A stretch of 5,303 nucleotides of DNA from an uncultured Campylobacter sp. (GTDB taxonomy: Bacteria; Campylobacterota; Campylobacteria; Campylobacterales; Campylobacteraceae). Of the stretch, positions 1-5,062 are shown in pieces (position 1 is the first letter of the stretch; every line of letters starts with the position of its first letter). Made by a program: the position numbers and the translations under genes. Below the pieces are notes generated by a model. That model did not search any database. It had not been told where the DNA came from and saw only the letters and a program-made list of their open reading frames with translations. The DNA lies in the NCBI GenBank assembly GCA_937965895.1, contig CALCKS010000303.1, positions 1-5,303 on the forward strand, written 5' to 3'.

Positions 1-138
1 GAAGTAGATATCGAGATAGCAGGTGGCGATAAGCTAAGTGCTATCATCACTAACGAATCTGCTAAAAATCTAGCTCTAAAAGCGGGCGATGAAGTAACTG
101 CTATAATCAAAGCTAGCCACATCATCATAGGTGCTTAA
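1..138 (+). CDS. TOBE/Mop-type molybdate-binding protein, 3' end only
   Basis: Only the last 45 residues and the TAA stop are present; the gene begins upstream of the window. The translation starts EVDIEIAGGDKLSAIITNES and ends in KASHIIIGA. It has the pattern of a TOBE (Mop, molbindin) domain: an acidic strand, a turn with GG, an 'AIITNESAKNLALKAGDEV' core, and a closing 'IIKAS' strand. In known proteins this domain binds molybdate or tungstate oxyanions. It occurs alone as a small Mop storage protein, at the C-terminus of the ModE regulator, or at the C-terminus of the ModC ATPase. The visible piece cannot separate these options. The tail ends right after the domain, which fits a stand-alone Mop or ModE-like protein. 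It is followed by its own terminator and is therefore probably unrelated in transcription to the receptor gene downstream. Confidence 0.8.
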   Translation, partial: EVDIEIAGGDKLSAIITNESAKNLALKAGDEVTAIIKASHIIIGA

Positions 139-149
139 TTCTTTTACAT

Positions 150-185
150 AGCGAGCGCTTTATGGCGCTCGCTGAATTTTAAATT
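150..185 (+). terminator. Rho-independent terminator after the TOBE gene
   Basis: A perfect 9-bp stem, AGCGAGCGC (150-158) pairing with GCGCTCGCT (165-173), encloses a 6-base loop. It is followed by GAATTTTAAATTT, a weak T-rich tail. The hairpin lies 12 bases after the TAA stop of the TOBE gene. It should separate that transcript from the iron-regulated receptor unit that follows. Confidence 0.75.
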
Positions 186-315
186 TGATCCGAATTCACC
201 TTCGCTTTTTATTCAAATTTCACTTAAAATACCAAATCTATCCGCTCAAATTTAACCCCTGATTTTTCTTATTTAGTGCTTGTTTGTTCTTTATTTTTTC
301 TTAAATATTTTGAAA

Positions 316-321
316 TATAAT
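316..321 (+). promoter_or_regulatory. Sigma-70 -10 box of the receptor gene
   Basis: A perfect TATAAT lies 40 bases before the TTG start. The DNA just upstream (about 275-312) is strongly T-rich, with no recognisable TTGACA at the right distance. This is the usual form of Campylobacter sigma-70 promoters, which rely on a -10 box and T-rich periodic upstream DNA. The expected transcription start falls at about 327-330, inside the Fur-like element. Confidence 0.6.
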
Positions 322-325
322 TCGC

Positions 326-345
326 CTAATCATTATCAATATTAA
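326..345 (+). promoter_or_regulatory. Fur-box-like operator
   Basis: Positions 328-337 read AATCATTATC, which equals the right half of the classical Fur consensus GATAATGATAATCATTATC. The next bases (AATATTA) continue the AT-rich hexamer-like pattern, while the left half of the consensus is not matched. On the complementary strand the same bases contain GATAATGAT. The site sits between the -10 box and the Shine-Dalgarno sequence, over the expected transcription start, where a bound iron-loaded Fur would block transcription. This fits a siderophore receptor that is expressed when iron is scarce. It is a motif match by eye, not a scored site. Confidence 0.55.
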
Positions 346-349
346 GGAG
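344..349 (+). promoter_or_regulatory. Ribosome binding site that fixes the TTG start of the receptor
   Basis: AAGGAG ends 6 bases before TTG 356. This is ideal spacing. It supports TTG as the real start, as does the signal peptide encoded directly after it. The next in-frame ATG (residue 12) would cut the signal peptide in half. Confidence 0.75.
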
Positions 350-355
350 AAAATT

Positions 356-2305
356 TTGAACGCTCACTGCAAATTTATAGGCTTATCTATGTGCCTTGCT
401 TGCTCGCTCTACGCAGTCGATGCAAACCTCGGCGAGGTCACCGCATACGGTAAAGCCGACCTATCGACGACCGAGGGTACGGGCTCGTATACGACGGGAA
501 ATATGAGCACCGCCACGGGTCTAAATCTCAGTATCCGCGAGACTCCGCAATCAGTCTCCGTTGTCTCAAATCAGCTCATCAAAGACCTAAATTTAAAAGA
601 CGTCGATACGGCGATGAACTACGCGAGCGGCATCACGCTTTATCGCGACAGCGGGCGCGACCGCATCGTCTCTAGAGGATTTAACATCGACAACATCCAA
701 GAAGACGGCGTCGCATCCTCAGTATCTATCACGGCTCAAGGTACACTTGGATTTTCAAAAGAATTTACGGATCTCAAGTTTTACGACCGCGTCGAGGTAC
801 TACGCGGCGTAGCGGGACTTACGCAGAGTAACGGCGAACCTGGTGGCACGGTAAATCTAGTCCGCAAGCGCCCCGGCGACGAGCTTGGAATAAATCTAGG
901 GCTAAGTATGGGCAGCTGGAACAACTACAGAGGCTCGTTTGACGTAACCAACGCGCTAAACACAGACGGCACGATCCGCGGTAGACTAATCGGAATCCTA
1001 AACAAAACAGGCTCGTTTAAAAACCACAAAAACGGTCACCGAGAGGCGCTGGGCAGTACGCTTGAGTTTGATCTCACTGATAAAACGATGCTAACTACCG
1101 GCCTCATCTGGCAAAGAACGATCGGCGTCTACGATATCTACGGCGTACCGGCTAGCGATGCTGGCGGCAATCTTTTAAATTTGAGCCGCAAAAGCTATTT
1201 CGGTTCGAGCTGGGATAAAAGCGAATACGAGAAATTTAACGCCTTTACTGAGCTTTCGCATCAACTTAGCGACGATACGAAAATCTACGCCAAACTAAAC
1301 TACACTAAAAGCGAAGGCATGTTTAAATTTGGCGCGATGGGCGGCACGAACCCATATAACGTCGCGATCGCAAGACCGACGCACAACTTGAGATTTAGAA
1401 AATACGACAATGAATCGGACGAGGTAAATTTGCAAATCGGCGCGGACGGCAAATACGAGCTTTTTGGGCGTAAGCACGAGTTTTTCGTAAACGGCTCGCT
1501 CTCTCGCGAGAAATTTACACGCCACGACAAATGGGCGCCAAACGCCAGCCTAAGCTCGCTTGGTATCGGGCTATATAACTGGAACGGCGCCGCGATAGCC
1601 GAGCCAAACTGGGACGGTAGCACGATAACGGATGACGACCTATACACGACTAAAATTTACCAGCGAGCATTTGGTATCGGCACGAGATATAACTTCACGG
1701 ATGATTGGCACTTGCTAGTAGGCGGCAGATTTACCAGCGTAAAATACGACAAAAAATGGGACGACCTCAAAAACCACACGAGTAAAAAGACGCTAAATCT
1801 CACCAAAAATCATTTCGCGCCTTATGCGGGTCTTACTTGGGATTTTGCTAAAAATCACAGCTGGTATGTTAGCTACGCAGAGATCTTTAAGCATCAAAGC
1901 GCGACGGACGCGAACAAAAACATCCTAAAACCGATCGTAGGCTACAACGTAGAAACCGGCGTAAAATCAGAGTACTTTGATGGCGCGCTAAACACTGCGG
2001 TCGCGCTATTTCAGGTAGTACAAGAAAACAGAGCCATCCAAGATCCGCTAAATACCGCCAACAGCATCGCCGAGGGCAAGGTGCGAAGCCGCGGCCTAGA
2101 TCTTGAAATTTCAGGCGCGCTAACGGATAGGTGGAACCTCTTTGCTGGCTATACGTTTAACAAAAGCGTCTATATGAAAAGCGAGAAAAAGACCTCTACA
2201 AACGTAAACTACGACAAAGGCGCGAACGCAAAATCCTACGTACCTAAGCACTTGTTTAAATTTACACCAGCTACGAGATACCGTTTTCTAGCAGCCAAAA
2301 GCTAA
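356..2305 (+). CDS. TonB-dependent siderophore receptor, frameshifted: plug and most of the barrel
   Basis: Outer-membrane receptor that would take up a ferric siderophore or similar chelate using TonB-ExbBD energy. Residues 1-23 form a signal peptide with likely cleavage after A20 or A23. EVTAYG at 27-32 is a candidate TonB box. The plug runs from about residue 56 to 173, with the typical RETPQSVSVV (61-70), the SRGF/DG region, and VEVLRG (146-151) followed by GEPGGTVNLVRKRP (160-173). The rest is beta-barrel with many alternating aromatic strands. The plug signature resembles the FhuE/FpvA/FoxA siderophore class; the ligand cannot be named. The frame is lost after F636, at the T run 2261-2263, and adds 13 unrelated residues before TAA. 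The true C-terminus lies in the next frame (2263-2565). Repaired, the protein would have 736 residues, a normal length for the class. As written, the last strands and the C-terminal aromatic signal are missing, so the product should not assemble. Upstream are a -10 box and a Fur-like site, which suggests iron repression. Confidence 0.93.
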   Translation: MNAHCKFIGLSMCLACSLYAVDANLGEVTAYGKADLSTTEGTGSYTTGNMSTATGLNLSIRETPQSVSVVSNQLIKDLNLKDVDTAMNYASGITLYRDSGRDRIVSRGFNIDNIQEDGVASSVSITAQGTLGFSKEFTDLKFYDRVEVLRGVAGLTQSNGEPGGTVNLVRKRPGDELGINLGLSMGSWNNYRGSFDVTNALNTDGTIRGRLIGILNKTGSFKNHKNGHREALGSTLEFDLTDKTMLTTGLIWQRTIGVYDIYGVPASDAGGNLLNLSRKSYFGSSWDKSEYEKFNAFTELSHQLSDDTKIYAKLNYTKSEGMFKFGAMGGTNPYNVAIARPTHNLRFRKYDNESDEVNLQIGADGKYELFGRKHEFFVNGSLSREKFTRHDKWAPNASLSSLGIGLYNWNGAAIAEPNWDGSTITDDDLYTTKIYQRAFGIGTRYNFTDDWHLLVGGRFTSVKYDKKWDDLKNHTSKKTLNLTKNHFAPYAGLTWDFAKNHSWYVSYAEIFKHQSATDANKNILKPIVGYNVETGVKSEYFDGALNTAVALFQVVQENRAIQDPLNTANSIAEGKVRSRGLDLEISGALTDRWNLFAGYTFNKSVYMKSEKKTSTNVNYDKGANAKSYVPKHLFKFTPATRYRFLAAKS

Positions 2306-2565
2306 GCTTTGGCACCGGAGTTAGATGGCAGAGCGCGACTTCGGGCTTTTATCAAAACGTAGCCTACGTAGCGCCTACGCAAAAAGCATACGCGCTTTGG
2401 GATGCGAACGTAAACTACTTTTTCAACAAAAATTTCAGCCTCGGACTCGCGGTCAAAAACATAACCGACAAAAAGTATTTTATGAATACGCAAAACAGAA
2501 CCGGCATGAACAACTTCTACGGCGATCCGCGAAATTTCACGCTGACGTTTAACTATACGTATTAA
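2263..2565 (+). pseudogene. Out-of-frame C-terminal 100 residues of the TonB-dependent receptor
   Basis: Reading from TAC 2263, in the frame one base back from the receptor frame, gives YTSYEIPF followed by SFGTGVRWQS, LGLAVKNITDKKYF and finally FYGDPRNFTLTFNYTY before TAA. These are the hallmarks of the end of siderophore-receptor barrels: the 'VRWQS' strand, the 'KNITDKKY' strand, the 'GDPRNF' turn and a terminal aromatic residue recognised by the BAM machinery. It has no start signal of its own, and it joins seamlessly to PKHLFKF of the upstream frame if the TTT at 2261-2263 is read as TTTT. It is therefore part of the same gene rather than a separate one. The segment shows no further decay, so the lesion is either recent or a sequencing artefact. 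Confidence 0.88.
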
Positions 2566-2606
2566 AGAACTTTGCGGGATCAAATTTGCGTAAATTTCAG
2601 CTTTTT

Positions 2607-2640
2607 CGAAGCGGTAAATAAACATACCGCTTCGCGTTTT
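2607..2640 (+). terminator. Rho-independent terminator after the receptor
   Basis: A perfect 10-bp stem, CGAAGCGGTA (2607-2616) pairing with TACCGCTTCG (2625-2634), has an 8-base AT-rich loop and is followed by CGTTTT. It lies 41 bases after the restored stop codon of the receptor (2565). That placement supports 2565 as the true gene end. It also suggests the transporter downstream has its own promoter or depends on read-through. Confidence 0.8.
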
Positions 2641-2740
2641 AAATTTGAACAAAGCAGGCCAAATTTAGGCTAATTTGCGCCGCATAAAAATCTCTGAACG
2701 TAAATTTATCGCTCGTAGCAGAGCGCAAAAACCAAACAAA

Positions 2741-2744
2741 AAGG
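2741..2744 (+). promoter_or_regulatory. Ribosome binding site of the transporter
   Basis: AAGG, preceded by an A-rich run (ACAAAA), ends 6 bases before TTG 2751. No in-frame ATG or GTG occurs nearby upstream. This weak site therefore supports a TTG start. I could not pick out a convincing promoter between the terminator at 2640 and this site. Confidence 0.5.
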
Positions 2745-2750
2745 CTAAAT

Positions 2751-4553
2751 TTGCAGATTTTAAAGAAATTTTTCATCATCGCGAGCTGGTTTTGGACGGG
2801 TAAGCGCTCGCTAGTGGCGTGGGCGATGCTGGCCGTGACACTGGGGGCTAGCCTAGCCATCGTCAAGGTCGCGACGCTAATGAACGCTTGGGATAAAAAA
2901 TTTTACGACGCGATCGAGAAATTTGAAAAAAATCTCATGCTCCCGCTTGTGGGCGAATTTCTCGCCTATACCGCCGTTATCGTGCTTTTTATCGTGATAG
3001 GAAACTGGTTTAAAAAGCTGCTCGTGATCTCGTGGCGCGAGAACCTAAGCGAAGAGATGGAAAATCTATGGCTAAAAAACGCAAATTTCTACCGATTGTC
3101 CGGCGCTGCTGGCTTTGATAACCCGGATCAGCGTATCGCAGAGGACAGCCTCCTGCTCGCCGACAAAAGCGTAAATCTCATAAAATCCATGGTTTATAAC
3201 CTCTCCAAGCTTTTTGCTTTCACATTTATTCTTTGGGAGGCGTCAAAGGTACTGCGCTTTAGTGCGTTTGGCCGCGAGTTCGCGATAGAAGGCTTTTTGG
3301 TCTACGTCGCGCTCGTTTATACGCTCGCTAGCTCGCTTATTACGCACTTCATCGGCCGTAGCTTAAAGCGCCTAAACTACAAAAAACAGCAGGTTGAGGC
3401 CGACTACCGCGCAAATTTGCTCATCACCCGCGAAAACGCTGAAGCCGTCGCGCTAATGAATGGCGCCGGCGCTGAAAAATCGCGCTTTAGAACGAGTTTT
3501 GGCGAGGTAGTGCGCAACTGGCGTGTCATCATGAACACCGAGTTTCGCCTAGAGTGCTTTTCGGCTAGCTACTTAAAAATCACGAATCTAATCCCGATTT
3601 TCGCCTGTTTGCCGCTTTATTTCGCGCGGGCGATGACATTTGGCGACATGATGCGTGCGCGCTCGGCGTTTTATAGCGTGCAGGACGGCTTTGCGTGGTT
3701 TATGGACTACTATAAACAGATCATGGAGTGGGCCGCGAGCGTAGAGCGCGTGTATAAATTTGTCGAGATCGCGCAGGCGGCGGACTCCAAGATCAAATTT
3801 GGCGCTAAATTTGACGAACAAAACAGCAACCTTGACGGAGTGAACGACTCCGCCCGAGTAACGGCGGCAAATTTGATGCAGGATAAATTTGAGAGCGTTA
3901 AATTTGACGAGAGTAGCAAACAAAACGAGCTAAAATGCTCAAATTTGCAAATTTTTACCCCAAGCGGCGAAAAGCTGGTATGCGGGCTAAATTTAAACGT
4001 AAAAAGCGGCGAATGGACGCTACTGCGCGGAGCTAGCGGAACGGGCAAAAGCAGCGTGTTTAGGTATATCGCGGGCATCTGGGATCACGGCTCGGGTGAG
4101 GTTTGCGTGCCGTGCGGGACTATGGTCGTGCCGCAAAAGCCGTTTTTAGCGCGTATGAACCTAAGGCAGCTTATCGCGTATCCTAGCGACTTACAAAGCG
4201 CAGACGCCGATTTTGAGGGGATCTTACGACGAGTACGGCTAGAGAAATTTACCCCCGAGCTAGACGAGATCAAAGACTGGGGCAAGATTTTAAGCGGAGG
4301 CGAGGCGCAAAGGCTTGCATTTGCGAGGGTTTATTTTACGCAGCCTGCGTTTTTGCTGCTTGACGAGGCGACATCGGCGCTTGATAGCGCACTGGCAAAA
4401 GAGCTTCTTGCTAATCTCATGTGCGACTTTCCGAGTCTTGGCGTACTCATGATCACGCACCAAGAGGAGCTTAAATTTACTTTTGACAAGGTTATTGATA
4501 TCGGTCCTGTCAAGCAAATGCAACCATCTACAGTTCAAATGAAGCAAGCTTGA
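2751..4553 (+). CDS. yddA: YddA-type ABC transporter: SbmA/BacA-like permease fused to ATPase
   Basis: Inner-membrane ABC half-transporter of 600 residues, intact. The N-terminal domain (about 1-340) is of the SbmA/BacA-like class. Hydrophobic segments lie near 22-42, 66-86, 150-165, 180-202 and 275-293, and the class motif FDNPDQRIAED is at 122-132, as in E. coli YddA, along with ILWEASKVLRF at 160-170. The C-terminal ATPase has Walker A GASGTGKSS (427-435), Q-loop Q462, signature LSGGE (514-518), Walker B FLLLDEA (534-540, catalytic E539) and H-loop H570, so all ATP-handling residues are present. Relatives include YddA of E. coli and mycobacterial Rv1819c, which imports cobalamin and bleomycin; the substrate here is unknown. 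A linker of about 55 residues (342-396) between the domains looks longer than in YddA. The start is TTG with AAGG 6 bases upstream. The receptor gene next door suggests a two-membrane uptake pair, like yddA-yddB of E. coli. Confidence 0.92.
   Translation: MQILKKFFIIASWFWTGKRSLVAWAMLAVTLGASLAIVKVATLMNAWDKKFYDAIEKFEKNLMLPLVGEFLAYTAVIVLFIVIGNWFKKLLVISWRENLSEEMENLWLKNANFYRLSGAAGFDNPDQRIAEDSLLLADKSVNLIKSMVYNLSKLFAFTFILWEASKVLRFSAFGREFAIEGFLVYVALVYTLASSLITHFIGRSLKRLNYKKQQVEADYRANLLITRENAEAVALMNGAGAEKSRFRTSFGEVVRNWRVIMNTEFRLECFSASYLKITNLIPIFACLPLYFARAMTFGDMMRARSAFYSVQDGFAWFMDYYKQIMEWAASVERVYKFVEIAQAADSKIKFGAKFDEQNSNLDGVNDSARVTAANLMQDKFESVKFDESSKQNELKCSNLQIFTPSGEKLVCGLNLNVKSGEWTLLRGASGTGKSSVFRYIAGIWDHGSGEVCVPCGTMVVPQKPFLARMNLRQLIAYPSDLQSADADFEGILRRVRLEKFTPELDEIKDWGKILSGGEAQRLAFARVYFTQPAFLLLDEATSALDSALAKELLANLMCDFPSLGVLMITHQEELKFTFDKVIDIGPVKQMQPSTVQMKQA
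3795..3954 (+). repeat. Cluster of AAATTT words inside the transporter linker
   Basis: Seven AAATTT hexamers occur within 160 bases, at 3795, 3807, 3869, 3885, 3900, 3941 and 3949. Most are in the form AAATTTGA or AAATTTGC. Two copies are nested in a longer similarity, AAATTTGACGA followed closely by CAAAACGA or CAAAACAG, at about 3807-3827 and 3900-3928. The cluster coincides with the variable linker between the permease and ATPase domains, encoding repeated KF(D/G) residues. It is a short degenerate repeat rather than a mobile element. Confidence 0.5.
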
Positions 4554-4554
4554 C

Positions 4555-4584
4555 TTTACAAAAAAAACGATAAAATTTTATATA
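4555..4584 (+). promoter_or_regulatory. Possible promoter of the small lipoprotein gene
   Basis: TTTACA (4555-4560), 18 bases, then TATATA (4579-4584) resembles a sigma-70 promoter, and the spacer is extremely AT-rich. The resulting leader would be only about 14 bases, just enough for AGGAG at 4596-4600. No terminator lies between the transporter stop and this point, so read-through from the transporter is equally possible. Confidence 0.3.
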
Positions 4585-4604
4585 AATTTATTAACAGGAG
4601 AAAA

Positions 4605-4817
4605 ATGAAAAAGATTTTATTTTCATTGGTTTTGGCTGCATTCGTGCTGGTCGGTTGCGGAAGCGACGAGGCAAAAACGCCTGAGGAATTAGGTGAAAAA
4701 GTCGTTAAAACCTTCAAAAATAATCCAGTCGATATGGCATTTTTAGTTAAAACTGATAGCAAAGACGAGCAAGATAAAATAGCCAAAAAAAATAGAAAAA
4801 GAGCTAGAAAATATTAA
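4605..4817 (+). CDS. Small lipoprotein, DUF4878-like, frameshifted: N-terminal part
   Basis: Starts at ATG with AGGAG 4 bases upstream. Residues 1-17 are a lipoprotein signal (MKK, then a hydrophobic core) ending in the lipobox LVGC, with the lipid-carrying cysteine at C18. The mature part begins GSDEAKTPEELGEKVVKTF, which resembles the start of small periplasmic lipoproteins of the DUF4878 (NTF2-like fold) type. Their role is not known. As written, the frame runs into NRKRARKY and a stop at 4817 because of an A8 run at 4785-4792. With A7 the frame would continue to 4977 and give a 123-residue protein. The gene lies 51 bases after the transporter and is clearly more AT-rich than it. The family assignment is tentative; the lipoprotein call is firm. 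Confidence 0.8.
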   Translation: MKKILFSLVLAAFVLVGCGSDEAKTPEELGEKVVKTFKNNPVDMAFLVKTDSKDEQDKIAKKNRKRARKY

Positions 4818-4977
4818 ATCAGATAAGATACTTGATGCCTCTGTTTATAAAATAAACATGATAGACCATAAGCATGCCGAGCTTGTAATTGAAATAAAAT
4901 TTGCAAGCGGAGAGAGAGCTCGTAAATATGCGATTGAAAAATTTGACGAAATTTGGTATTTAAAAAATCCACTTTAA
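4792..4977 (+). pseudogene. Out-of-frame C-terminal half of the small lipoprotein
   Basis: From ATA 4792 the frame reads IEKELENIKSDKILDASVYK, then a strand-like ELVIEIKFASGERARKY and the end FDEIWYLKNPL before TAA at 4975-4977. The charged helix followed by alternating beta strands and a tryptophan near the end fits the second half of a DUF4878/NTF2-like domain. It joins the upstream frame as DKIAKK-IEKELEN if one A of the A8 run is removed. It has no start codon or ribosome site of its own. It is therefore taken as the rest of the gene that starts at 4605. Confidence 0.78.
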
Positions 4978-4988
4978 AAAATTAATTC

Positions 4989-5018
4989 GGGAGCCGAATT
5001 GCTCCCAAAAATTATTTT
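4989..5018. terminator. Hairpin after the lipoprotein gene, possibly bidirectional
   Basis: GGGAGC (4989-4994) pairs with GCTCCC (5001-5006) around a 6-base loop. On the plus strand it is followed by AAAAATTATTTT. On the minus strand a T-rich tract (complement of 4975-4986) follows after a few bases. It starts 12 bases after the restored lipoprotein stop. The inner CCGAA can also pair with TTCGG at 4986-4990, so two alternative hairpins are possible. Confidence 0.6.
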
Positions 5019-5037
5019 AAAGCAACCTTTGCTTTTT
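5019..5037. terminator. Second hairpin with T run
   Basis: AAAGCAA (5019-5025) pairs perfectly with TTGCTTT (5029-5035) around the loop CCT. The stem runs into a five-T stretch (5033-5037) on the plus strand. The stem is weak (mostly A-T pairs), but the form is that of an intrinsic terminator. It backs up the preceding hairpin. With an A/T-rich stretch on the other side, it could also serve the minus-strand gene that ends nearby. Confidence 0.45.
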
Positions 5038-5062
5038 AAGTCGTGCGATAAAGTGTGAATAG

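Noticed and set aside
181..220. Inverted repeat AAATTTGA (181-188) and TCAAATTT (213-220) with a 24-base gap
   Set aside because: AAATTTGA is a very common word here and nearly self-complementary, so such pairings are expected by chance. The loop is long and A-T only pairing would be unstable.
1295..1647. Minus-strand open frames inside the receptor gene
   Set aside because: They are shadows of a GC-rich coding region, with no ribosome sites and no recognisable protein features.
2258..2264. AAATTTA as a -1 ribosomal slippery heptamer in the receptor
   Set aside because: The codon phase is wrong for simultaneous slippage (zero frame AAA TTT ACA rather than A AAT TTA), and I see no strong stimulatory hairpin just downstream.
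2325..2552. A plus-strand open frame of 75 codons over the receptor's C-terminal region
   Set aside because: It is in the third frame, with an Arg/Lys-rich, featureless translation. The other frame (2263-2565) gives a convincing receptor C-terminus over the same bases.
3588..4078. Minus-strand open frames of more than 100 codons inside the transporter gene
   Set aside because: The plus strand encodes an intact ABC transporter with all motifs across these bases. The minus-strand translations are low-complexity shadows.
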